The position numbers and the translations under genes are program-made. 64,000 bases of DNA from Tissierella sp032104385 (GTDB lineage Bacteria; Bacillota; Clostridia; Tissierellales; Tissierellaceae), in NCBI RefSeq assembly GCF_032104385.1, contig NZ_DAMCHJ010000007.1:1-64000 (forward strand), written 5' to 3'. Positions 9,250 through 17,528 of the stretch are shown piece after piece (within the stretch, counting starts at the first letter, position 1; each line of letters starts with the position of its first letter). The notes beneath the pieces are model-generated. The model worked only from the letters and a program-made list of their open reading frames with translations, was not told where the DNA came from and ran no database searches.

Positions 9250-9530
9250 AAAATTTACAAAAAAACAAAAGAACAGAGAGGCCGAGCATAATAAAAAAAC
9301 TATCACTCTACCTCCCTGTCCTTGTATCTGAAAGTTTCCTCATAAATATACAAATTATGAATTGCTTCTTCGATGCTTGATTTAACAAGTCTCTCCAGGG
9401 AACGCGTCAAATTATTGTTAATTACCTGAGAGTTTCAGAATAGGATTAGTGTTATCTTTATTCTTTGCTCCTACGGTTATCCTAAAGGATATTTCCAATA
9501 ATCATCATTCGCTTATTAAATTGTTTAACT
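9250..9530 (-). promoter_or_regulatory. tandem glycine riboswitch with terminator, no downstream gene
   Basis: Read on the minus strand, 9520 to 9300 shows glycine riboswitch signatures in order twice. Aptamer 1 has GGAAATATCC, ACCGTAGGAGCAAA and CTCTCAGGTAA; aptamer 2 has CTGGAGAGAC, a TCGAAGAAGCAA core, CTTTCAG and AAGGACAGGGAGG. A hairpin pairing the last segment with GCCTCTCTGTTCTT and ending in T-runs (near 9255-9290) looks like the expression platform. Such elements normally precede glycine cleavage or glycine transport genes. Here no minus-strand ORF follows before the convergent camA-like gene, so the switch appears orphaned. Confidence 0.75.
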
Positions 9531-9536
9531 AATAAT

Positions 9537-9565
9537 ATAATAGCATACTTTTAAAATAATTACAA
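9537..9565 (-). promoter_or_regulatory. promoter of the glycine riboswitch
   Basis: On the minus strand TTGTAA (9565-9560), a 17-nt spacer and TATTAT (9542-9537) lie just upstream of the first aptamer. Confidence 0.6.
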
Positions 9566-9625
9566 GAAAAAAATATAATTTTTATAGCAAAAAATATATT
9601 ATAAAAAGTGTCTATGAATGATAAT

Positions 9626-9676
9626 AAATATATAAAAGGAACTTCCATGATTATTAGAAGTTCCTTTTATATATTT
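9626..9676. terminator. terminator of PHP gene
   Basis: A 20-bp perfect stem (9626-9645 with 9657-9676), 11-nt loop, just beyond the minus-strand PHP gene stop; symmetrical, so it may act in both directions. Confidence 0.85.
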
Positions 9677-9697
9677 TTATAAGAGAGAGTGAATTTG

Positions 9698-10372
9698 CTA
9701 TTTAATTGAGGATACTTTTTTAGGTTGAATTATGTGATCCTCATAGAAATAATCAATATCTTTATATTTTCCGTCTTTTCTCATTACTGGGTGAAAATTG
9801 CCTGTTTTCAAGGCTTCTATAAAATCTTTATGATCTCTTATGCTATCATGAAATTTAGTTGCATAGACTCCTAGTTTTTCAAGTTTGTGAGCATCACTAG
9901 CACCTAAAGAAGGTATGTTTAATTCTGTAGCTAAAGCATAGGATTGTAAATTATGGTATGAATAAGTGCTGCCATTGAAAGATTCTATTCCAGTTAAGAG
10001 ATGGCTTACTTTTCTCATATTTTCTCCCATACCTCTATTGTTATTTCTAAAAGGATGAGCAGCAACAGCTGCACCATTATGTTTTTTTACTAATGTCAAT
10101 AATTCTTCTGCACTTACCATGTCTTTTGGAATATCTTTTAATCCAAATACAAGTATATCTCCTTCATAAGTCAGCACTTCTGCACCTACTATTACTAAAA
10201 TACCATTGATTTTAGCAGAATCTCCTATATCATTTCTAAGAGTATTATTATCATGGTTTGTAATACAAAGTCCATCTATTCCCATAAATTTAGCTAATTC
10301 AATAGATTCTTTAAAATCTAAGAAACTGTCAAATGAATATTTATTTTCATGTACATGAGTATCTATAATCAT
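9698..10372 (-). CDS. PHP-domain metal-dependent phosphoesterase
   Basis: A 224-aa protein with PHP motifs: DTHVHENKYS at the N-terminus, CITNHD, a central AAHPFRN and a late GASDAHKLEKLG. These His/Asp clusters bind two or three metal ions in histidinol-phosphatase-like and polymerase-associated PHP enzymes. The short single-domain form suggests hydrolysis of a small phosphorylated substrate, which the sequence does not reveal. Start ATG 10372 sits 8 nt after GGAGG; a TTG 15 nt upstream overlaps that SD and was rejected. Monocistronic. Confidence 0.88.
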   Translation of the reverse strand: MIIDTHVHENKYSFDSFLDFKESIELAKFMGIDGLCITNHDNNTLRNDIGDSAKINGILVIVGAEVLTYEGDILVFGLKDIPKDMVSAEELLTLVKKHNGAAVAAHPFRNNNRGMGENMRKVSHLLTGIESFNGSTYSYHNLQSYALATELNIPSLGASDAHKLEKLGVYATKFHDSIRDHKDFIEALKTGNFHPVMRKDGKYKDIDYFYEDHIIQPKKVSSIK

Positions 10373-10502
10373 GGATTTTACCTCCAATATTTACTTTATA
10401 TTAATTAATATATCATAAAATGAGGTTAAAAATTTAAATATAGATAAATGTTATACTTAAACAAATTCTATTAAAAAGATTAATAAATAATAAGCAATAT
10501 TA

Positions 10503-10518
10503 ATTATCAATTGATAAT
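10503..10518. promoter_or_regulatory. 16-bp perfect palindrome upstream of CDF gene
   Basis: ATTATCAATTGATAAT is a perfect palindrome about 35 bp upstream of the CDF promoter; its half-sites resemble the operator at 10571-10590. Confidence 0.4.
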
Positions 10519-10540
10519 AATTTCTATATTCCAAAATCAG

Positions 10541-10590
10541 TTGAATTATCTAAAGTATAAGCATATAATGGATATTATCATTATCAATTA
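10541..10590 (+). promoter_or_regulatory. promoter and metal-regulator-like operator of CDF gene
   Basis: TTGAAT (10541-10546), 17-nt spacer, TATAAT (10564-10569), then GATATTATCATTATCAATTA overlapping the transcription start. The ATTATCATTATC core resembles Fur-family boxes, which would fit a metal exporter; assignment to Fur, MntR or another regulator is inference. Confidence 0.5.
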
Positions 10591-10612
10591 ATATAAAAAG
10601 TGGAGGTATATT

Positions 10613-11479
10613 ATGGAAAATTATAAATTAGGAGTGAGAGCTTCTTGGATAACTGTAATTATAAATATAATATTAGCTATAGCAAAGATTTTTGCTGGGG
10701 TTCTTGGAAGCAGTAATGCTATGATTGCTGATGGAGTCCATACTTTATCGGATATATTAACTACATTTGTAGTTTTGTTAGGTTTAAAGATATCTTCCAA
10801 GGAAGCTGATAATGAACATCCTTATGGTCATGAAAAATATGAATCTGTATTTGCTAAGATTTTAAGTATATTACTATTAATAACAGGTGTATTTATAGGA
10901 TATAAGTCTATTATAATTTTGATTAATGGAAATATTAATACACCGAAATCAATTGCTTTAATAGCCGCATTTTTATCTATTATAGTTAAAGAAGGTATGT
11001 ATTGGTACACTATTAAAGTGGCTAGAAAAATAAAAAGTATATCTATGGAGGCAGATGCTTGGCATCATAGGTCAGATGCTTTTTCATCAATAGGTACTTT
11101 TGCCGGTGTTCTAGGTGCTAGATTAGGATTTCCTGCTTTAGATCCAATAGCAGGTATTATTGTATCCGTATTAGTTATTAAAGTTGGGGTAGAACTATAT
11201 GTTAAATCAGTAAAGGAGCTAGTTGATGAGTCTGCTAGTGAAGAAGTACTTAAGATTATTAAGGAAAAAGCTGGATCTATAGATGGAGTTAGAGGAATTA
11301 AAAATTTAAAAACCAGAGTGTTTGGAAATAAGATATATGTAGATATAGAGATTTTTGTAGATTCTAATATTTCTGTAAAAGCTGGTCATGATATTGCAGA
11401 AAAAGTTCATGATAGATTGGAAGCAGAAATAAGTGATATAAAGCATTGTATGATTCATATCGAGCCCTTTCAAAAATAA
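10613..11479 (+). CDS. cation diffusion facilitator (CDF) family metal transporter
   Basis: A 288-aa protein with about six membrane segments and CDF motifs: SNAMIADGVHTLSDIL in helix 2, a HPYGHEKYE loop, HHRSDAFSS in helix 5, and a C-terminal cytoplasmic ferredoxin-like domain (about 205-288). CDF proteins export divalent cations (Zn, Fe, Mn, Co, Ni) by proton antiport. The HxxxD/DxxxD-type pairs are intact. Metal identity cannot be read from sequence, though the operator-like motif upstream suggests iron or manganese. RBS TGGAGG, ATG 10613. Confidence 0.93.
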   Translation: MENYKLGVRASWITVIINIILAIAKIFAGVLGSSNAMIADGVHTLSDILTTFVVLLGLKISSKEADNEHPYGHEKYESVFAKILSILLLITGVFIGYKSIIILINGNINTPKSIALIAAFLSIIVKEGMYWYTIKVARKIKSISMEADAWHHRSDAFSSIGTFAGVLGARLGFPALDPIAGIIVSVLVIKVGVELYVKSVKELVDESASEEVLKIIKEKAGSIDGVRGIKNLKTRVFGNKIYVDIEIFVDSNISVKAGHDIAEKVHDRLEAEISDIKHCMIHIEPFQK

Positions 11480-11582
11480 CCAGTAAATTTTGTAATCATT
11501 TTGTAATAATTAGGTTGCATGCTTTAATATAATAGAATATAATAGTGTTATATTTAAAATCTGATGCAAGGGAGTGTTCATA

Positions 11583-12608
11583 TTGAATAATAGAAAACAC
11601 AAACTGCCGACAACTATTGTGGGTATATGTCTTATTGGTTTAATTGGTTTTAAAGACACTGGTATATTTGTTAGGGAATATCTTGGCACTAAAGAGGATG
11701 GTACTAAAGTTGTATTTAGCAAAGAAGAAAATGTTAATATTATCAGAGAAAATGATAGAGTTTATATAATTGAAAAGGAAAATATGAATTATGAAGTACC
11801 CAAGGATAATATTATGAAAATGACTCAAAATTACATAGTGGTAAAAGACACTAATATTTTAGACAAGCCAGATGGGAATTCTATTGGATTATTAACTACA
11901 AATCAGGTTGTACAAGCAATTAAATATGAAGAAGATTATGGTCTGTTTAGTACAGAAAAAGGTATTAGAGGATATATAAAATTATCAGATGTTGAGACTG
12001 TAGATGAAGAGAATATATCCTATGGTATTTCAAAGGTTGATAAGGTTTTAAAAAATGATAAATCTTTTTATACATTAATCAAAGGTGAAATGGTTGCTGT
12101 AAAGGATTTTAAAAGTGATATCTATACTATTATAGATGAAGAAGGAAATGAATTTAAAATAGGTGGAAGATATATCGAATTAAGAAATACAAAAGAAAAA
12201 GTTACAAGAGGAAACGTATCCAAAAGATCGGCAGCTGTTACAAAATTAATTAAAACGGCACATGGTGAATTAGGAAAGCCATATGTAGCTGCTGATACTG
12301 GAAAGAGGGGGTATGATTGCTCGGGATTTACTTATTCAATGTATCTAAATGTATTGGGTATTAAGCTTAACAGGTCATCTAGTGAGCAGGTAAAAAATGG
12401 AATTGAAGTAAAAAGAGATGAATTGATTCCTGGAGATTTAGTATTTTTTAGAACTACTGGTAAAGGAATTGGTCATGTGGGTTTATATATTGGAGATAAT
12501 AATATGATACATGCGTCTTCAGGTAGAAAGCAGGTTACTATATCCTCTTTAGATGAAGCTTATTACAAGGCTAGATATGTAACAGGAAGAAGAATCTTAA
12601 ACAATTAA
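11583..12608 (+). CDS. NlpC/P60 family cell-wall peptidase with SH3-like region
   Basis: A 341-aa protein with an N-terminal membrane segment (LPTTIVGICLIGLIGF), a central region with probable SH3-like folds (about 75-200) and a C-terminal NlpC/P60 domain. The catalytic triad is visible: C246 in YDCSGF, H298 in GIGHVGLY and H310 in IHASS. Such enzymes cleave gamma-D-Glu-diamino acid bonds in peptidoglycan. TTG 11583 is chosen because AAGGGAG lies 9 nt upstream; GTG 11574 would touch the SD. Confidence 0.9.
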   Translation: MNNRKHKLPTTIVGICLIGLIGFKDTGIFVREYLGTKEDGTKVVFSKEENVNIIRENDRVYIIEKENMNYEVPKDNIMKMTQNYIVVKDTNILDKPDGNSIGLLTTNQVVQAIKYEEDYGLFSTEKGIRGYIKLSDVETVDEENISYGISKVDKVLKNDKSFYTLIKGEMVAVKDFKSDIYTIIDEEGNEFKIGGRYIELRNTKEKVTRGNVSKRSAAVTKLIKTAHGELGKPYVAADTGKRGYDCSGFTYSMYLNVLGIKLNRSSSEQVKNGIEVKRDELIPGDLVFFRTTGKGIGHVGLYIGDNNMIHASSGRKQVTISSLDEAYYKARYVTGRRILNN

Positions 12609-12615
12609 TTCTAGA

Positions 12616-12656
12616 AAAACGCATTGAAGGACAAGGAGAGTCTTTTAATGCGTTTT
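12616..12656 (+). terminator. possible terminator after NlpC gene
   Basis: Arms 12616-12625 and 12647-12656 form a 10-bp stem ending in T4; the T-tract is short. Confidence 0.5.
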
Positions 12657-12705
12657 AAAATGTCATAACAGATATCTAAATATTCTAATTAGTAAAAAAT
12701 TTCAG

Positions 12706-12734
12706 TTGTCTAAGGTATTTTAATATGTTATACT
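12706..12734 (+). promoter_or_regulatory. promoter of nhaC-family gene
   Basis: TTGTCT (12706-12711), 17-nt spacer, TATACT (12729-12734), about 50 nt upstream of the start codon. Confidence 0.55.
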
Positions 12735-12784
12735 TTAATTAAATTTTAACAATGCAGTTCCATAAAAAGGAGGAGGGTTAAAAA

Positions 12785-14266
12785 ATGATAGCATTATTAA
12801 AGCTTTCACCCGTATTTTTACTAGCAGGACTTATGATGGCTAGTAACCTTGGTAACCTTGAACTGGATATTTTAGTTATAGCACCTATTGCAACAGTTTA
12901 TGCTGCAATAATAGCTTATGCAACTGAAAAGATAAAGTTCAATGATATCGTTGATGCAGCAGTAGAAAATGTTAAAGGGATGCAATTAGTATTTTTTATT
13001 CTTATGCTTGCTTATGCCATGGCAGAAGCATTTATGTCAACAGGAGTTGGCGCTGCAATTATAAATATTGCTCTAAGATTAGGTTTAACAGCTAAAACTG
13101 TTGCAGTCACTGCATTTGTAGTTTCAGCAATTTTATCCATTGCAACTGGTACATCTTGGGGTACTTTTGCAGCCACCGCACCTATTTTTCTATGGTTGAA
13201 TCATATAGTTGGTGGAAATATAGCATTGACTGTTTGTGCAATTGCAGGTGGTGCTTGTTTTGGGGACAATATAGGACTTATATCAGATACTACTGTTGTT
13301 AGCTCTGGTATTCAAGGAGTAGAGGTAATACATAGAATCAGGCATCAAGGTGTATGGTCTATTCTATGTCTGGTTTTAGCTGCAGTTTTATTCTTTACAT
13401 TTAGTTTAGGACTACCTAGTACAGTAGGTAGTGCAGCAGAGGCTATAAACCAAATTCCAGAAGAAGTATGGACGACTTTGGCTGAGAAAAGACCTGCCGC
13501 AGTAGATTTGTTAAATCAAGTAAAAGAGGGAGTTCCAGCTTATATGATTTTACCGTTAATAATAGTATTAGCAGTTGCTATTAAAGGGTTACCTACTTTA
13601 GCGTGTTTAGGTCTTGGGCTTATTTCTTCATATTTATTAGGTTTAGTAGCAGGTACTGTTGAATCAACCCATGCGTTTTTAGATTCAGTATATACAGGGT
13701 TTTCAGATGCTGGTTCATGGGTAATAGTTATGATGATGTGGGTTGGTGCATTTGGCGGTGTAATGTCTAAGATGCATGCCTTTAAACCATTATCAGATTT
13801 TATATCTAAGGTATCAAGAAATGTTAGACAACTAATGTTTGCTAATGGTGTTTTATCTATTATAGGAAATGCTGCCTTAGCAGATGAGATGGCTCAAATA
13901 GTAACTATTGGACCAATTATAAAAGGTTTAGTTGAAGAGAATGTGGAAGGAAACGAAGAGGATATGTATAAGCTTAAACTAAGAAATGCTACTTTTTCAG
14001 ATGCTTTAGGAGTATTTGGTTCTCAGCTTATTCCATGGCATGTATATATTGGATTCTTCGTTGGAATTGCAACTGCCATATATCCATTACATGAGTTTGT
14101 GGCATTTGATTTAATTAAATATAATTTTATGGCAATTATAGCTGTAGTTTCAATATTGTTATTGACTCTAACAGGTTTAGATAGACTTATTCCATTATTT
14201 GGTATGCCTGCTGAGCCAAAGGTACAATTAAAGAAAAATATAAAAAATGCATCAAGGAATAATTAG
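12785..14266 (+). CDS. NhaC-family Na+/H+ (or organic acid) antiporter
   Basis: A 493-aa membrane protein with about 11-12 hydrophobic segments. Family motifs include SIATGTSWGTFAATAP, GGACFGDNIGLISDTT and a late FSDALGVFGSQLIPWH. The GACFGDNxxxISDTT segment is typical of NhaC. NhaC-type carriers exchange Na+ for H+ and some exchange malate/lactate. Strong SD AAGGAGGAGG, ATG 12785. Monocistronic between its own promoter and a strong terminator. Confidence 0.9.
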   Translation: MIALLKLSPVFLLAGLMMASNLGNLELDILVIAPIATVYAAIIAYATEKIKFNDIVDAAVENVKGMQLVFFILMLAYAMAEAFMSTGVGAAIINIALRLGLTAKTVAVTAFVVSAILSIATGTSWGTFAATAPIFLWLNHIVGGNIALTVCAIAGGACFGDNIGLISDTTVVSSGIQGVEVIHRIRHQGVWSILCLVLAAVLFFTFSLGLPSTVGSAAEAINQIPEEVWTTLAEKRPAAVDLLNQVKEGVPAYMILPLIIVLAVAIKGLPTLACLGLGLISSYLLGLVAGTVESTHAFLDSVYTGFSDAGSWVIVMMMWVGAFGGVMSKMHAFKPLSDFISKVSRNVRQLMFANGVLSIIGNAALADEMAQIVTIGPIIKGLVEENVEGNEEDMYKLKLRNATFSDALGVFGSQLIPWHVYIGFFVGIATAIYPLHEFVAFDLIKYNFMAIIAVVSILLLTLTGLDRLIPLFGMPAEPKVQLKKNIKNASRNN

Positions 14267-14268
14267 TC

Positions 14269-14297
14269 AGAAGGCACTCAAGATTTGAGTGCCTTCT
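14269..14297 (+). terminator. nhaC-family terminator
   Basis: A 13-bp perfect stem (14269-14281 with 14285-14297) with a 3-nt loop right after the stop codon. Confidence 0.8.
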
Positions 14298-14308
14298 CCA
14301 ATGAATTC

Positions 14309-14336
14309 TTGAATTTAAAAAGGAATATGTTATAAT
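14309..14336 (+). promoter_or_regulatory. promoter of folD
   Basis: TTGAAT (14309-14314), 16-nt spacer, TATAAT (14331-14336), about 55 nt before the folD start. Confidence 0.6.
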
Positions 14337-14390
14337 TTGAATTACCACTACAATTTAATTGTAGGCAATAGATGAAAGAGGTGTTGTTAG

Positions 14391-15236
14391 ATGGCAGAGA
14401 TTTTAAAAGGTAGTGTTGTAGCAGCCCAAATCAAGGAGAATATGAAAAATGATATTGTGGAACTTGCTAAGGTAGGTAAAGTACCAACTTTAGGGATTGT
14501 TAGGCTAGGGAATAATCCAGATGATGTTTCTTATGAAAAAAGCATAATTAAAAACTGTGATGCAATTGGAATAAAATCCAAAGTATTTGAAAGAAATTTA
14601 GATATGACAACTGATGAATTAGTGGAATTTATGGAAGAGCTAAATCAAGATAATTCCATATCAGGAGTACTTGTATTTAGACCATTACCAAAACATATTG
14701 ATGAGGCAAGGATAAGACAGGCATTATCTCCTGCTAAAGACGTAGATTGTATGCATCCTCTGAATTTAGCGAAAATATTTGAAGGAAATATGACTGGGTT
14801 TACGCCTTGTACACCAAAGGCGGCTATGGAGATATTACTATATAATAATGTTGAATTGGAAGGTAAAAATGTAGTAGTTGTTAATAGGTCAATGGTATTA
14901 GGTAAGCCTTTAGCTATGATGTTGCTTGAAAAAAATGCAACAGTAACTATTTGTCATTCTAGAACTAAGAATTTACACGAGATAACTAGCAAAGCTGATA
15001 TAGTAGTTACGGCTCTAGGCAAAGCAAAGTTCTTTGATAAGAAGTATTTTAATGAGAAATCAATTTGTATAGATGTAGGAGTTAGTTTAGATAGTGAAGG
15101 AAAGCTAAGTGGAGATATTGATTATCCAGAAGTATCTGAGATGGTTTCTATGATAACACCAGTACCTGGTGGGGTTGGTGCAGTGACTACATCACTTTTA
15201 TTATCCCATGTAGTGGAAGCTTGTAAAAGAATGTAA
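14391..15236 (+). CDS. folD: bifunctional methylenetetrahydrofolate dehydrogenase / methenyltetrahydrofolate cyclohydrolase
   Basis: A 281-aa protein with the FolD architecture. The catalytic lysine region (YEKSIIKNC near residue 48), the KDVDCMHP segment, the Rossmann-like NRSMVLGKPLAMML and the late TPVPGGVGAVTTSLLL are all present. It interconverts methylene-, methenyl- and formyl-tetrahydrofolate in one-carbon metabolism. Start ATG 14391 follows GAAAGAGGTG. Own promoter and terminator indicate a single-gene unit. Confidence 0.97.
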   Translation: MAEILKGSVVAAQIKENMKNDIVELAKVGKVPTLGIVRLGNNPDDVSYEKSIIKNCDAIGIKSKVFERNLDMTTDELVEFMEELNQDNSISGVLVFRPLPKHIDEARIRQALSPAKDVDCMHPLNLAKIFEGNMTGFTPCTPKAAMEILLYNNVELEGKNVVVVNRSMVLGKPLAMMLLEKNATVTICHSRTKNLHEITSKADIVVTALGKAKFFDKKYFNEKSICIDVGVSLDSEGKLSGDIDYPEVSEMVSMITPVPGGVGAVTTSLLLSHVVEACKRM

Positions 15237-15251
15237 TAAAAAACTAAAATT

Positions 15252-15280
15252 AAAAGAGTCTTTTTTAGACTCTTTTTTTC
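15252..15280 (+). terminator. folD terminator
   Basis: A 10-bp stem (15252-15261 with 15267-15276) followed by a T-run. Confidence 0.9.
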
Positions 15281-15312
15281 ATTTAACAACAAAAATAGTC
15301 AATATTCTTTGA

Positions 15313-15338
15313 AGGAGAAATAGATATTTATATAGAAT
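15313..15338 (+). promoter_or_regulatory. SigH-type promoter of the spoIIA operon
   Basis: AGGAGAA (15313-15319), 12-nt spacer, ATAGAAT (15332-15338) match the SigH consensus (RnAGGAWWW, 11-12 nt, RnnGAAT). SigH drives spoIIA in Bacillus and Clostridia; the site lies about 35 nt upstream of spoIIAA. Confidence 0.75.
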
Positions 15339-15371
15339 ATATATGTATAAGGAATAGAAGGAGGGGATTTT

Positions 15372-15707
15372 TTGTATCTATCAGTAGAAAAACACAAAAA
15401 TAATTTATTGGTACAATTTAAGGGGGAATTAGATCATCACACTACGGAAAATGTAAGGGAAAAAATAGATCAACAATATTTTGATCCAAAACTTAAAAAC
15501 ATAATATTAGATTTAAGAGGATTGACTTTTATGGATAGCTCAGGAATCGGACTTATTATGGGGAGATATAAAAATTGTATAGAGAAAAAGGGCTTAATGG
15601 CTATAGTAAGTGATAATGCATATGTAGACAAGATGCTTAGGATGTCTGGATTACTCAAGATAATAAATGTATATCCAACAATTGAAGCAGCAAATGAAAG
15701 TTTATAA
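15372..15707 (+). CDS. spoIIAA: anti-sigma F factor antagonist SpoIIAA
   Basis: A 111-aa STAS-domain protein. The phosphorylatable serine lies in LTFMDSSGIGLIMGRY (about residue 56-58). Unphosphorylated SpoIIAA binds SpoIIAB and frees SigF in the forespore. TTG 15372 is the start: AGGAGGGG at 15359-15366 spaces correctly and no ATG precedes the conserved N-terminus. First gene of spoIIAA-spoIIAB-sigF. Confidence 0.96.
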   Translation: MYLSVEKHKNNLLVQFKGELDHHTTENVREKIDQQYFDPKLKNIILDLRGLTFMDSSGIGLIMGRYKNCIEKKGLMAIVSDNAYVDKMLRMSGLLKIINVYPTIEAANESL

Positions 15708-15718
15708 AGGAGATGAAA

Positions 15719-16159
15719 ATGGTGGAAAAAAATTATATGAAATTAGAATTCCTAAGTAAATCTAATAATGAATCTTTTGCAAGGGTAGTAGTAGCGGCAT
15801 TTGCATCTCAGTTGGATCCGACATTGGAAGAATTATCAGATATTAAAACAGCAGTATCAGAGGCTGTTACCAATGCTATTATACATGGATATGAATATGG
15901 AGAGGGAATAGTAATTGTTGAATCAAGGATTGAAGGTAATAAAATAGAGATAATTATCGAAGACAGAGGTATGGGGATTACTGATATAGATAAAGCTCGT
16001 GAACCATTTTATACATCTAAACCGAATTTGGAGAGATCTGGTATGGGTTTTACAGTTATGGAAACTTTTATGGATAGCCTTGAAGTACAAAGTGTTAAAG
16101 GGAAAGGTACAACAGTAAAGATGACAAAAAAATTCAAAAGCCTTTTAGATAAGGAGTAG
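15719..16159 (+). CDS. spoIIAB: anti-sigma F factor / serine kinase SpoIIAB
   Basis: A 146-aa GHKL-type kinase. SEAVTNAIIHGYE forms the N-box, EDRGMGITD the G1 box and ERSGMGFTVM the ATP lid. It binds SigF with ATP and phosphorylates SpoIIAA. ATG 15719 is preferred to ATG 15713 on SD spacing (AAAGGAG at 15706-15712) and gives the Bacillus length. Five to twelve nt separate it from its operon partners. Confidence 0.96.
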   Translation: MVEKNYMKLEFLSKSNNESFARVVVAAFASQLDPTLEELSDIKTAVSEAVTNAIIHGYEYGEGIVIVESRIEGNKIEIIIEDRGMGITDIDKAREPFYTSKPNLERSGMGFTVMETFMDSLEVQSVKGKGTTVKMTKKFKSLLDKE

Positions 16160-16164
16160 ATATT

Positions 16165-16923
16165 ATGAGTCTAGGCAGTGAAAACAAGGCTTTATTATCC
16201 CATGAGAAGACCATGGAACTTATTAAGGAGGCACAGAATGGTAGTATGGAAGCCAAAGATATATTAGTGTCTTCTAATCTAGGACTTATTAGATCGGTTT
16301 TAAGGGGTTTTATGAATAGAGGTTATGAAGTAGATGATTTGTTTCAAATAGGCAGTATAGGGCTACTAAAAGCCATTGAGAAATTCGATACTTCTTTTGA
16401 TGTTAGATTTTCAACCTATGCAGTACCAATGATAATAGGGGAGATTAAAAGATTTTTAAGAGATGATGGATTAGTTAAGGTAAGTAGATCATTAAAACAG
16501 ACTGCATCAAGGGCTAAGGGAGCAGAAGAAAAGCTTTTTATGCAACTTGGCAGAGAACCTACGATTCAAGAGATATCCGATGAAATTCAAATGGATAAAG
16601 AAGATATAGTAATGGCTTTAGAAGCGTCATATCATCCAGAATATCTTTATGACATTGTACACCAAAATGATGGTTCACCTTTATATTTAATAGATAAAAT
16701 TAGCAATGAGTCAGAAGATGACAGGGACATTGTTGATAATATAGTATTGAAAGATATGCTAGCAAAATTGAAACCTAGAGATAGGCAAGTTATTATTTTG
16801 AGATATTTTAAAGATAAGACTCAAACTGAGGTAGCAGCTGAATTAGGTATATCTCAAGTTCAAGTTTCAAGAATAGAAAAAAAAATAATAGAAGAAATGA
16901 GGAGAAATTTAGCAAAGGCATAA
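16165..16923 (+). CDS. sigF: RNA polymerase sporulation sigma factor SigF
   Basis: A 252-aa sigma70-family protein with region 2 (DLFQIGSIGLLKAIEKFD, then FSTYAVPMIIGEIKRFLRDD), region 3 and region 4 (LKPRDRQVIILRYF, then TQTEVAAELGISQVQVSRIE). It directs early forespore transcription and is held by SpoIIAB until SpoIIAA releases it. ATG 16165 follows AAGGAG. In Bacillus spoVA follows sigF closely; here a hydrolase and small ORFs intervene. Confidence 0.96.
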   Translation: MSLGSENKALLSHEKTMELIKEAQNGSMEAKDILVSSNLGLIRSVLRGFMNRGYEVDDLFQIGSIGLLKAIEKFDTSFDVRFSTYAVPMIIGEIKRFLRDDGLVKVSRSLKQTASRAKGAEEKLFMQLGREPTIQEISDEIQMDKEDIVMALEASYHPEYLYDIVHQNDGSPLYLIDKISNESEDDRDIVDNIVLKDMLAKLKPRDRQVIILRYFKDKTQTEVAAELGISQVQVSRIEKKIIEEMRRNLAKA

Positions 16924-17114
16924 TATTTGCCTTAAAATGACCAAGAAAAGCTCACAAGTAGATTTAGTCCTTACCATAGATAGCTTCTCTAACATACTTA
17001 CAGGATATAATGGTGTAAGTTTCATAACTTTGAACAAAGGTCAGATAAATATACTTAGGAAGAGCTTGAAGATATAGCAAGAAGAAAAAGAATGAAGATT
17101 TGTAGTGCAGAAGA

Positions 17115-17145
17115 ACAAAAATCGAGGACAAGCCTCGATTTTTGT
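17115..17145. terminator. bidirectional terminator between sigF and a small minus-strand gene
   Basis: A 13-bp perfect stem (17115-17127 with 17133-17145) with T-runs on both strands, placed between convergent genes. The 190 nt between sigF and this hairpin show no supportable gene. Confidence 0.85.
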
Positions 17146-17150
17146 GGTGA

Positions 17151-17267
17151 CTAGCATCTTCCGCCAAAGAAGCCATCGCAGTTACAGAAAATAACCACTA
17201 AAAGCAAGAAAAAGAATAGTAAAGAATTATTATCATCACAATCTCTTCTATTTAATAAATCGCCCAT
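17151..17267 (-). CDS. 38-aa Cys-rich small membrane protein
   Basis: From ATG 17267 the minus strand reads MGDLLNRRDCDDNN, a hydrophobic stretch (SLLFFFLLLVVIFC), then NCDGFFGGRC and TAG. A strong SD (TAGGAGG) precedes the ATG and a terminator follows the stop. Composition resembles the short single-span proteins common in spore formers (YjcZ-like), but no family match is claimed. Its place between two sporulation operons makes a spore role plausible inference. Confidence 0.7.
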   Translation of the reverse strand: MGDLLNRRDCDDNNSLLFFFLLLVVIFCNCDGFFGGRC

Positions 17268-17528
17268 GTAAATACCTCCTATTTAGTATTTGGTTTAAGT
17301 AAATAACCTAGTAACAATATATGAAAGATATTAGTAAAGTGTTAATTATTATTTTTAGAGGAGTAATAAAATGAATCAGACTCAAATAATAACAATATGG
17401 GAATAAGCAGCAAGATTACTTAGAGAAAATCCAACATTGATATAAATATGAATTAGACCCTAATTCATAAACTTATGTTTAAAGGAATAATATATTAATA
17501 TAGCCATTTAATTATAGGGGGTATTTTG

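Noticed and set aside
17371..17406. Small ORF with SD (MNQTQIITIWE)
   Set aside because: Only 11 codons, no conservation argument; possibly a remnant.
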